Source of the DNA: an uncultured Candidatus Competibacteraceae bacterium
Lineage (GTDB): Bacteria > Pseudomonadota > Gammaproteobacteria > Competibacterales > Competibacteraceae
Assembly (NCBI GenBank): GCA_937872125.1
Contig: CALMNY010000436.1
Coordinates: forward strand, 1-6,972
Length of the DNA: 6,972 nt
Direction of reading: 5' to 3'
The notes beneath the pieces are model-generated. The model had not been told where the DNA came from. It saw nothing but the letters and a program-made list of their open reading frames with translations, and searched no databases. The position numbers and the translations under genes were made by a program. Below are positions 1-6,340 of the stretch, piece after piece; the first letter of the stretch is position 1; every line of letters starts with the position of its first letter.

Positions 1-1469
1 TAGCCGATCAGGCGGTACTCGGTCACCTGGGCCGGGTTGAACTCGATCTGCACCTTGACGTCCCCGGCGATGGTCTCCAGGGTCGAGGCCAGTTCATCCA
101 CCAGCACCTTGCGCGCCTCCTGCAGGGTGTCGATGTAGGCATAGTTGCCATTGCCCTTGTCCGCCAGTTGCTCCATGAGCTGGTCGTTGTAGTTGCCGCC
201 GCCGAAGCCCAGGGTGGTGAGGCTGATGCCCTTGGCCCGCTGCTGCTCGATGAGCTGGATCAGCGCTTCGTGGTTGACCGTGCCGACGTTGAAGTCGCCG
301 TCGGTGGCGAGGATGACGCGGTTGATGCCCTCCGGCAGACGCGCCTGCTCGGCCAGGCGATAGGCGGTCTCGATGCCGGCGGCACCATGGGTGGAGCCGC
401 CCGCGCGCAATTGCTCCAGGGCGCCCAGGATCTTGGCGCGCTGATCCCCGGCGGTGGGCTCCAGCACCACCCCGGCGTTGCCGGCATAGGTCACCAGGCT
501 GACCCGGTCACGGGCCTCCAGTTGCCCGGCCAGCAGCTTGAAGGCGGAGATCAGCAGGGGCAGCTTGTTCGGCTGGTCCATGGAGCCGGACACGTCGATG
601 AGGAAGACCAGATTGGCCGCCGGCCGTTGCGCCGGGGCATAGCCCTGCAGGCCGACCAGCAACAGCTGGGTGTGGGGGTTCCAGGGCGTGGGGGCGAGTT
701 CCGTGGTCAGGGCCAACGGCTGGGCACGGTCGCGGGGCTGGGGATAGGCATAATCGAAGTAGTTGATCAGCTCCTCGGTGCGCACCGCGTCCTTGGGGGG
801 CAGCCGGCCCTGGGTGAGAAACCGCCGGACGTTGGCATAACTGCCGGTGTCCACGTCGATGCTGAAGGTGGAGACGGACTGCTCCCGGGTCAGCATGACG
901 CCGTTCTCGCTGAGCGTGGCGTAGCGCTCGCGGTCCTCGGGGGTCAAGGGGGGTAGCGGCGGCGCCACGGGGGGTGCGAACCCGTCCTGCCGATGCACAA
1001 GGCCCCCGACCGCGGGGGACGAAGCCCAGACCGCGTCCGCGTCGGCGATATTACCCCCGGCGGAAGTGGTCGTGGCCGGCGGTGGCGCGGACGGGCCAGG
1101 GAGCAATTGCTTGAACCGCTCGGCACGCGCGGCGTGGTCGGACTGGGAGGCGTTCGCCGGACCCTTCGCCAGCGTGGGGGGCGGCGGGACGGGCGGCGCG
1201 TGCGGCGGCAGCGGCTCACCCGTGAAGAGCGGCGGGGTGGGCGGCGACGGCGGCTCACGCTCCGCGGCGGGCGTGGCGGCGGACGGCAGAACGGGGGCCG
1301 CGCCCGGAGCCGCGGGAGGGACCATCGGAGGTTGCGGCGGGGGTATATCGCCGCAACCCGTGAGCAGGAGACCGATCAGCGCCAACATGCACCCAGCCAT
1401 CACGCTGCGGGGGACAGAGGCAGACCGGTGACGGCAGGGGATGGGGAGCGGACGCAGGGTAGTTTTCAC
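1..1469 (-). CDS. VWA-domain (YfbK-like) lipoprotein, partial (C-terminus off the left edge)
   Basis: Seen: an open minus-strand frame of 489 codons that runs off the window. The chosen start is GTG at 1469, with GAGGAA six bases upstream. An in-frame ATG at 1400 (residue 24) is possible but has no ribosome site. Residues 24-39 form a hydrophobic signal ending in the lipobox LLTGC, so Cys39 is the likely lipidation site. Residues 40 to about 185 are a low-complexity, Pro/Ala-rich linker. Residues about 190-280 match the YfbK N-terminal domain (FSIDVDTGSYANVRRFL, ELINYFDY). A von Willebrand A domain follows with a complete metal site: D292-x-S294-x-S296, T360 and D390 (ATDGDFN). The last residues (GDVKVQIEFNPAQV) look like the start of the DUF3520 C-terminal domain. 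Family knowledge: VWA lipoproteins of this type bind a divalent metal and probably mediate protein-protein contacts at the cell envelope; the exact role is unknown. It is divergent from the next gene. The family call is firm. Confidence 0.93.
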   Translation of the reverse strand, partial: MKTTLRPLPIPCRHRSASVPRSVMAGCMLALIGLLLTGCGDIPPPQPPMVPPAAPGAAPVLPSAATPAAEREPPSPPTPPLFTGEPLPPHAPPVPPPPTLAKGPANASQSDHAARAERFKQLLPGPSAPPPATTTSAGGNIADADAVWASSPAVGGLVHRQDGFAPPVAPPLPPLTPEDRERYATLSENGVMLTREQSVSTFSIDVDTGSYANVRRFLTQGRLPPKDAVRTEELINYFDYAYPQPRDRAQPLALTTELAPTPWNPHTQLLLVGLQGYAPAQRPAANLVFLIDVSGSMDQPNKLPLLISAFKLLAGQLEARDRVSLVTYAGNAGVVLEPTAGDQRAKILGALEQLRAGGSTHGAAGIETAYRLAEQARLPEGINRVILATDGDFNVGTVNHEALIQLIEQQRAKGISLTTLGFGGGNYNDQLMEQLADKGNGNYAYIDTLQEARKVLVDELASTLETIAGDVKVQIEFNPAQVTEYRLIG

Positions 1470-1645
1470 GACAGGTTCCTCAGCAAAAAATACGACGGAT
1501 TGGGTGCCGGTGCACTGCTCGCCGATCCGGGCGTTCAGCGCTTCCCGCGCGCCGGCGGTTGCGCGCCACCGGAGGGAACCGCCGTGACGACGACCCACAG
1601 GAACTTCGGCAATCCGGCGTACATCAAGGTACCATTTGGTCGTAA

Positions 1646-2785
1646 ATGATGACACTCTTTACACCGCATCATCGCGCGCCTGAGGACCCTTCTGTTGTGC
1701 CATTCAACTCGATCCTGCCGACATCGCATGCACCGATGAACGCTGGCCTTACCCCCGACGCTAGACGGTCTCATTCCCGCTGGCGCGCCTGGCTTTCCGC
1801 CGTGCGTCTAGCCCGCCTGCTGGACCGGGAGTGGCAACAGACCATCGCCCTGGCTATCGAGGAGTTCGTCTCCAGCGTCGAGCCCCGCTTACGCGCCATC
1901 CGCCAGTATGATCGGCGCTTGTGGCCGGTCATGGCGGCGACTTTTGACTACCTGGATGAGCTGGTGGAACAGCTGCCGGCCGCTATTGATCTTAGCCGCT
2001 CAGCCTGGCAACAGGACCCGGCGATCAATGCATTTTTTGCCTCACCGAACGACCTTTCACTGTTGCTGGCACGGAGCACCGCCTTAGCGGATTTTTTTCG
2101 CCTTAATCCATTAGCCAGCGCTGCCTATGCCCTGCTCATACTCACGCGCCGGGAAAAGCAGGTGTTTGGCGTCAGTCTCATCGATGACGTCCTGCGCCGG
2201 GACGTGGCGCAGACCCGCCTCTCGTTTTCTGAGCCGCGGGTGCTTTATCCCGCTGCGACCGAGGAGGCGACCCGCCAGGCGGCCCGGCAGTGTGCCGTGT
2301 GCTTGTACTTTGCCGGGATGGCACGGGAACGCTTAACTCGCATCCAGGCGAGTCAGCAAAGCCTGGAGTATGAACGCTTGATGGTGCAGATTCGCCATAG
2401 GGACTTGCGCCGTCGCGCACGGGACGGTGATCGCGATGGGAGTCTGAGCCGCGGGGTCTTTGCCGCGGAGGCGCGCCTGGCGGCGCTGGAGCAGGAACGG
2501 GGCGCGCCCCGTCTCGGCCAGTACAACCCGCTGGCGGTGATGTTCGACGAAGCCTGGCAGCTGCTGGCCAATCATCGCCACCAGTTACGCCTGGTCCCCC
2601 AGATCTTGCGCGTGGACCGGATGGGCATCAAACACGAATTGCCGCCCGCGGCCGGCGCTCCCAGCCATGAGTTGTCCTTGCTGGAATGTACCACGGCGGT
2701 CACCCGACACAGCATCACCTTGGTGCGTTGCACACGCAGCGAATTTTCCGGTTCCGCCCTGTTTTTGCCCGATGCCGCCGCGTAA
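1646..2785 (+). CDS. Conserved hypothetical protein, mostly helical, no known domain
   Basis: I do not recognise a named domain. The ORF encodes up to 379 residues and looks like a real gene: high-GC codon use, long predicted helices and no competing frame. It has no signal peptide and no clear membrane segment, so it is probably cytoplasmic. The segment around residues 175-210 (EKQVFGVSLIDDVLRRDVAQTRLSFS) recalls a family of uncharacterised gamma/betaproteobacterial proteins; this is from memory and was not checked. A charged, coiled-coil-like stretch lies at about residues 225-285 (ARERLTRIQ to AALEQERG). The start is uncertain. ATG at 1646 and 1649 lack a well-spaced ribosome site. GTG at 1697 (residue 18) has GAGGA ten bases upstream and may be the true start. 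ATG at 1736 (residue 31) is a third choice. The gene is divergent from the VWA lipoprotein and convergent with the DUF2569 gene, so it is probably transcribed alone. Confidence 0.8.
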   Translation: MMTLFTPHHRAPEDPSVVPFNSILPTSHAPMNAGLTPDARRSHSRWRAWLSAVRLARLLDREWQQTIALAIEEFVSSVEPRLRAIRQYDRRLWPVMAATFDYLDELVEQLPAAIDLSRSAWQQDPAINAFFASPNDLSLLLARSTALADFFRLNPLASAAYALLILTRREKQVFGVSLIDDVLRRDVAQTRLSFSEPRVLYPAATEEATRQAARQCAVCLYFAGMARERLTRIQASQQSLEYERLMVQIRHRDLRRRARDGDRDGSLSRGVFAAEARLAALEQERGAPRLGQYNPLAVMFDEAWQLLANHRHQLRLVPQILRVDRMGIKHELPPAAGAPSHELSLLECTTAVTRHSITLVRCTRSEFSGSALFLPDAAA

Positions 2786-2845
2786 CGTGGCGCTCGCCCC
2801 GGTGCCGCGGGGTTCGCGTGCGCCGCGGGCCGGTCGGCGTGAACC

Positions 2846-3358
2846 TCAAGCGCCGGCCGTGCCGGACGGGCTCGACTGTCCTGCCGGCCGTGGATAGGTA
2901 TTGCGGACGCGCTGGGCATTGAGCAGATACCCCGTCACCCCGCCATAGAGCACCAGGGGCAGCAGGATGTCCGCCGACACCAGATTAGGCCAGGCACCCG
3001 GCGCCCAGACCGCCGGCAGCACATAGTCCAGGGCCAGCGTGCCGACCAGGAATTTCACCCAGATCGCACCAATGGCGAGGCGCACGGCACGCCAGGAGCG
3101 ATCGAAGATCAGGCGATCGCCGGCATACATGCCGGCGCCGGCACTGGCCGCGAAACACGCCCAGGCGGCCCATTGGAAGTGCCACCATTCCCGCGCATTC
3201 CCGTGGACGGGGAGGTATGCCTCCGCAAACCGCAGTGACGCCTGGAGCTTGGCCATATCCAATGCCGGACTCAGGGCAATCAGCCCGAGGATCAACCAAA
3301 ACAGGTACCCGCCGATGCCGACTGGCGCCGCGCGGGGTGTGGTAGGGGGCGGTGGCAT
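2846..3358 (-). CDS. DUF2569-family integral membrane protein
   Basis: The ORF encodes 170 residues with four predicted membrane helices at about 14-34 (IGGYLFWLILGLIALSPAL), 61-80 (WHFQWAAWACFAASAGAGMY), 91-117 and 127-146. The first helix follows a conserved-looking GIGGYL motif, and the last runs into NAQRVRNTYPR. Both are typical of DUF2569 proteins, which include E. coli YdgK. Function is unknown for the family; a small inner-membrane protein is all that can be claimed. The extreme N-terminus (MPPPPTTPRAAP) and C-terminus (SSPSGTAGA) are low complexity. The start is ATG 3358; only a weak AGG lies upstream, eleven bases away. The gene converges on the hypothetical gene, with 60 bases between the stop codons, and diverges from recR across a 392-base gap. 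Confidence 0.82.
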   Translation of the reverse strand: MPPPPTTPRAAPVGIGGYLFWLILGLIALSPALDMAKLQASLRFAEAYLPVHGNAREWWHFQWAAWACFAASAGAGMYAGDRLIFDRSWRAVRLAIGAIWVKFLVGTLALDYVLPAVWAPGAWPNLVSADILLPLVLYGGVTGYLLNAQRVRNTYPRPAGQSSPSGTAGA

Positions 3359-3750
3359 GCGGCTCAGGACCTAAGTTGGCGAGAGTGTCTTCGTATCCGG
3401 CTGGGGCCGGGGATTGAGCGGCGGGGCGGATCCCGGCACGGTGCCGCGTAGGCCGGGCAGTCTACGGGGTTATTTGCGGGATATTCCGGGGAAAGCGTGG
3501 CTTCTTCGGGCGCTTCCGGCCCCAGCACCCATAGCGGTTTACTCACGGTGGCGGGAAACTGCTGCGTGGGTGACGGGAGCCGGGCGGAATGAGGGGAACG
3601 CCGTTCAACTGCGCGCAGATCTCCGGAGGGGGCATCGTTTCCTATAGGTCAGGCTTCGTTTCACCCGGGTGCGCAAGCCAGCTATTTATATCATTACCGA
3701 TCTTTTGCTGTATGATAGCACTTTCCTTCTCCTGAAGCTGCGTAACCACC
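3359..3750. other. Intergenic gap between DUF2569 gene and recR
   Basis: The gap holds no convincing gene. Short open frames exist (for example 3414-3647 plus and 3364-3546 minus), but they are Arg/Pro-rich, match nothing I know and lack ribosome sites. The first 280 bases are GC-rich. The last 80 bases turn AT-richer and carry the probable recR promoter. The dnaX and ybaB genes that often precede recR in gammaproteobacteria are absent here, and I see no recognisable remnant of them. Confidence 0.6.
3686..3716 (+). promoter_or_regulatory. Putative sigma70 promoter of recR
   Basis: A TATGAT hexamer at 3711-3716 is one base from the TATAAT -10 consensus and sits in a locally AT-rich stretch. 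The -35 is poor: TTATAT at 3686-3691 is the best candidate, with a long 19-base spacer. Transcription would start near 3723 and give a leader of about 28 bases before the recR ATG. The ribosome site in that leader is weak (TGAAG at 3733-3737, 13 bases before the start). Confidence 0.4.
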
Positions 3751-4347
3751 ATGTCTGAGCCTTCGCTTCTTAACAAATTGATTGAAGATCTACGGTGCCT
3801 GCCGAGTGTCGGCCCAAAGTCCGCGCAACGGCTGGCCTTTCACCTCCTGGAGCGTGATCGGGAAGGTGGTCGGCGCTTGGCGAAGACCATGTCTGAAGCC
3901 CTGGAGCGAATTGGCCGGTGTCGCGCCTGTCGCACCCTGAGCGAAAACGACCTCTGTTCCTTGTGCGCGAATACCCGTCGGGACCGGAGCCTGCTCTGTA
4001 TTGTCGAACAACCGTCCACCATCCTGGCGATCGAGCAATCCACCGGCTATCAGGGACTCTACTTCGTGCTAGGTGGTCGACTGTCCCCCCTGGACGGCAT
4101 CGGTCCGGCCGATCTGGGGTTGGATCGTCTCCAGGCACGGCTGGAGCGTGGTGGGGTCCGGGAGATCATCCTGGCCATCAGTTCCACCGTCGAGGGCAGC
4201 GCCACCGGGCACTACATCACCACCCTGGCCGAAGGCTGCCGGGTCAAGGTCACCCGGCTCGCGCAGGGGGTGCCCCTGGGGGGGGAACTGGAGTACGTCG
4301 ATGGCGGCACGCTGGCGCATGCGTTTGCGGGGAGGGTCAGTTTCTAG
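3751..4347 (+). CDS. recR: Recombination mediator protein RecR
   Basis: The ORF encodes 198 residues, the usual length for RecR. Domains in order: a helix-hairpin-helix DNA-binding segment (LPSVGPKSAQRLAFHLL, residues 17-33); a four-cysteine zinc finger (C57, C60, C69, C72 in RCRACRTLSENDLCSLC); a Toprim domain from about residue 80 with its acidic E86 (CIVEQP) and the SSTVEG segment; and the C-terminal GVPLGGELEYVDGGTLAHAF motif. Family knowledge: RecR works with RecO (and RecF) in the cytoplasm to load RecA onto SSB-coated single-stranded DNA at gaps during recombinational repair. All key residues are present and the gene looks intact. It stands alone: no dnaX or ybaB upstream, 392 bases from a divergent gene, and 357 bases before the next gene. 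A private promoter is therefore likely. Confidence 0.98.
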   Translation: MSEPSLLNKLIEDLRCLPSVGPKSAQRLAFHLLERDREGGRRLAKTMSEALERIGRCRACRTLSENDLCSLCANTRRDRSLLCIVEQPSTILAIEQSTGYQGLYFVLGGRLSPLDGIGPADLGLDRLQARLERGGVREIILAISSTVEGSATGHYITTLAEGCRVKVTRLAQGVPLGGELEYVDGGTLAHAFAGRVSF

Positions 4348-4597
4348 CCGGCGCGCTCAGCGGCCTCCAGGTGCGTGCGCGCGGTGGGACCGGAACCGCC
4401 GGCCGCGGGCGCGGCGGGGGCACCAGGCGTCTGGAGCCCGCGGCGGTACTCGGTAATGCCACCGGCGCCACCGTCCGCCTCAGCGGGCGCCCAGCGCCCC
4501 CCGGCCGCACCGGCGCGGCTGAGCAGCGGGTAGGCTTCCCCGCGCGCCGTGCCTCCGCCGGGCTCCGTCGCGGTCTGGGATCGCGGATCGCGCGTGC

Positions 4598-4622
4598 CCC
4601 GCGCTCGCGCGGGCGGCGTTTT
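4598..4622 (+). terminator. Weak terminator-like hairpin after recR
   Basis: A six-base stem, CCCGCG (4598-4603) paired with CGCGGG (4608-4613), closes a CTCG tetraloop. After five bases it is followed by TTTT at 4619-4622. The U tract is short and the hairpin lies 250 bases past the recR stop, so this is only a candidate. Confidence 0.3.
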
Positions 4623-4639
4623 GAAGCGCTTCGTTCACC

Positions 4640-4675
4640 GCCGGCGTCGCTTGGCCGGCAATACCCCGTTTTTTT
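4640..4675 (+). terminator. Candidate terminator upstream of the EEP gene
   Basis: GCCGGC at 4640-4645 pairs with GCCGGC at 4654-4659 across an eight-base loop. A run of seven T follows at 4669-4675, separated from the stem by nine bases. The gap between stem and T run is longer than ideal. It could separate recR-side transcription from the next gene, but it may be incidental. Confidence 0.3.
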
Positions 4676-4704
4676 CGTGACAAGCTGGTGCGCACCCTGG
4701 GGCC

Positions 4705-5556
4705 TTGCCTCGGAATCTTCCCCTTACCCTTGCGCCCGTGACTCAGCCGGTTTCTCGGTCTTTCGCCCCGCACTGCGAGCGGCTTGATAGCCGCCCGCGC
4801 CCGCAGGCGATCAAACTGCTCAGCTACAACATTCAGGCCGGCATCCATACCCGGCATTATCGTGACTACCTGACCAAAAGCTGGCAGCACCTGCTCCCAC
4901 ACCGCGAACGACAGACCAATCTGTGCCGGATAGCCGAGCTCTTACAGCATTACGATCTGGTCGGGCTTCAGGAGATCGATGGCGGCAGCCGCCGCAGCGA
5001 TTACATCGATCAGATCGCCTATCTGGCGGAAGCGGCTCGCTTCCCCTACGCCTACCGTCAGGTCACCCGCGACCTCGGGCGTTGGGCCCAGCACGGCAAC
5101 GGCGTTCTCAGCCGGTTGCCCTTTGCGCGGATCTCCGCGCTCAACCTACCCGGGTTACCGGGGCGGGGCGCGGTAATCGCCGAACTGGCGACGTCGGATG
5201 GCGGGGGCCTGGCCATCTGCAGCGTGCATTTGGCGCTGGGCTGGCGGGCGCGGGGACGGCAGATGCGGCATATCGCCCGGATGGTGCAGGACTATCCCTA
5301 TTGGGTGGTGATGGGGGACTTCAACTGTGGCTGTCGCAATCGCTGCCTCCGCCACTGGGTCCGAGAATCGGCGCTGCAGGGACTGGATTGCGAGCGCAAG
5401 ACGTTCCCCAGTTGGCAGCCGCGGCGCGGTCTGGATCATATCCTGGCCTCACCCCGGCTACGCCTTCTGGAGACTGAGGTCTTGGATTATGCCTTGTCAG
5501 ATCACCTGCCGGTGGGCACGACCGTAGCCTTGCCGTCCGGGGTGTGGTTGGTTTAG
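4705..5556 (+). CDS. Endonuclease/exonuclease/phosphatase (EEP) family metal-dependent hydrolase
   Basis: The ORF encodes 283 residues with the full set of EEP-fold active-site motifs in order: SYNIQ (N42), LQEID (E90), HGNGVLS (N132), CSVHL (H175), MGDFN (D205, N207), LDHI (D244) and SDHLPV (D266, H267). Family knowledge: EEP proteins use a divalent metal to cleave phosphodiester or phosphoester bonds in DNA, RNA, lipids or sugar phosphates, so the substrate cannot be named from sequence. No signal peptide or membrane helix is evident, which suggests a cytoplasmic enzyme. The GDFN motif is followed by three cysteines (C208, C210, C214). The start is uncertain: TTG 4705 is the most upstream possibility after a stop at 4678, and GTG 4738 (residue 12) would also keep every motif. 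Neither has a good ribosome site. The gene lies 357 bases after recR on the same strand and is probably independent of it. Confidence 0.9.
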   Translation: MPRNLPLTLAPVTQPVSRSFAPHCERLDSRPRPQAIKLLSYNIQAGIHTRHYRDYLTKSWQHLLPHRERQTNLCRIAELLQHYDLVGLQEIDGGSRRSDYIDQIAYLAEAARFPYAYRQVTRDLGRWAQHGNGVLSRLPFARISALNLPGLPGRGAVIAELATSDGGGLAICSVHLALGWRARGRQMRHIARMVQDYPYWVVMGDFNCGCRNRCLRHWVRESALQGLDCERKTFPSWQPRRGLDHILASPRLRLLETEVLDYALSDHLPVGTTVALPSGVWLV

Positions 5557-5602
5557 GGGGGGGCAAGGCATTAAACCTGTTTACGCCCGCCTATCAACCC
5601 TT

Positions 5603-5633
5603 GCCGGCCGTGGAGCGTGAAGCGCAGGCCGGC
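5603..5633 (+). terminator. Hairpin downstream of the EEP gene, no T tract
   Basis: GCCGGCC at 5603-5609 pairs with GGCCGGC at 5627-5633. Inside the loop, GCG (5615-5617) can pair with CGC (5623-5625). The structure lies about 50 bases after the EEP stop, where a transcript end would be expected, but it has no U tract. It would need Rho or could be a processing structure. This is the only structure I see in the stretch from 5557 to 5758. Confidence 0.25.
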
Positions 5634-5758
5634 GGCCCACGCCAGCCTCGTTAGGGGTCGGTGCGGGCTTCCGGCCGCTGCCGGGTGAGAGTGACTTAGA
5701 GTTTCGCCTCCTGAGCACGGCAACACGGCGAGACCCAGGCACGGGCTCGTTCTTGCTT

Positions 5759-5988
5759 GGTAGGCAGAAAATGCAACAAGAGGTAGGCAGACGATACCAA
5801 GGGCATTTTTCACCGAAGAAGACCTCTGTTTGGCCCCGCTCCCCCCCCCTTAGGTGGTAGGTAAAGGCCGCGATCCGTCGAAATTGTGGTAGGTAGATGA
5901 TGCGGGCATGGTAGGTAGATTGTGCAGTCAGTCCAAAGAATGGAAGGTAGAGGGTGCAAGACTCGCCAGGGTAGTAGGCAGATGATGC
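5759..5988 (+). repeat. Left arm of palindromic iteron array: seven 16-bp repeats, plus orientation
   Basis: Seven copies of a 16-bp repeat (consensus GGTAGGTAGANGATGC) start at 5759, 5782, 5856, 5888, 5910, 5942 and 5973. The best copy is GGTAGGTAGATGATGC at 5888-5903. The copies at 5759, 5782 and 5856 are more degenerate (for example GGTAGGTAAAGGCCGC). Start-to-start intervals are 23, 74, 32, 22, 32 and 31 bp. The whole 230-bp arm, including the sequence between the repeats, recurs in inverted form at 6341-6570 with no net gap. The match includes a perfect 47-bp stretch at 5905-5951 and a near-perfect block around GGGCATTTTTCACCG (5801-5815). Repeats of this size in phased clusters are typical binding sites for Rep, partition or transposase proteins; which applies here is not shown. 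Confidence 0.9.
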
Positions 5989-6340
5989 GGTAAAATTTAT
6001 CTATCTATATGTTAATATTGGAGAAAAAGCATACGCTGTCGCCTTTATCCTTTCCTCTTCTAACCTTCTTTATATTTCTTTTGGATGCCGAAAGGTTTGT
6101 GGATAACTTGAAATGCGACCTACAGGCTATCAAGTGCCGAAAAAACTCATCTGTTCTCGATCGCCACAAATGATGCTAGCAACATGTGCGGCGCTACGAC
6201 CAACCTAATACGAACGATCAATGAGAACCCAAAATTGTCCATAGGTATCTGGCGCAATATAAAGGTTAAAGAAGGAAAGGATAGGGTTGAGCAAACAGGT
6301 TGTTTATTGAATATAAACAGATGCTTGATAAATACGTCCC
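5989..6340. other. AT-rich core between the iteron arms; putative replication origin or partition site
   Basis: This 352-base stretch is sharply AT-richer than the rest of the window. By hand count 5991-6080 is about 29% GC, while the flanking genes are strongly GC-rich. It contains runs such as TAAAATTTATCTATCTATAT and one perfect DnaA box. The outer parts keep the palindrome of the arms: ATCCTTTCC at 6047-6055 mirrors GGAAAGGAT at 6274-6282 on the same axis (about 6164.5), and ATTTATC and TTNATATT segments also mirror. The central part, roughly 6080-6250, is not obviously symmetric. No gene is supported; the frame at 6147-6344 (minus) and the one at 6184-6519 (plus) have no recognisable product. 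An AT-rich core with a DnaA box flanked by iterons is what an iteron-type origin looks like. A centromere-like site is the main alternative. Confidence 0.5.
6098..6106 (-). promoter_or_regulatory. Perfect DnaA box (TTATCCACA)
   Basis: TGTGGATAA on the plus strand is an exact reverse complement of the high-affinity DnaA box TTATCCACA. It lies inside the AT-rich core, not far from the symmetry axis of the array. A weaker match, TTGTCCATA (7 of 9), sits on the plus strand at 6235-6243, facing it. One nine-base match could occur by chance in this much DNA, but its place in the core between the iteron arms makes a real DnaA site plausible. Confidence 0.55.

Larger units (their letters stand above)
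4348..4704. other. GC-rich gap between recR and the EEP hydrolase gene
   Basis: The gap is very GC-rich and holds no convincing gene. On the minus strand a frame stays open from just after a TGA near 4635 down to a TAG at 4344-4346, overlapping the recR stop. It contains no ATG, GTG or TTG start. Its predicted product is Gly/Ala/Pro-rich, including the string EADGGAGGITEYRRGLQ. It could be a decayed gene end or chance in GC-rich DNA. The last 100 bases contain two terminator-like hairpins. Confidence 0.5.

Noticed and set aside
168..956. 262-residue plus-strand frame
   Set aside because: It is the antisense shadow of the VWA lipoprotein; its Gly/Gln/Leu-rich product is typical of reverse frames in GC-rich genes.
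2797..2812. Terminator between the hypothetical gene and the DUF2569 gene
   Set aside because: CCCCG and CGGGG can pair around a six-base loop, but there is no T tract on either strand and such hairpins are common by chance at this GC content.
3918..4787. 289-residue plus-strand frame
   Set aside because: It overlaps recR in another frame, and its Arg/Gly/Pro-rich product has no family features.
4480..4902. 140-residue minus-strand frame
   Set aside because: It overlaps the start of the EEP gene in antisense, is Arg-rich and of low complexity, and has no recognisable motif.
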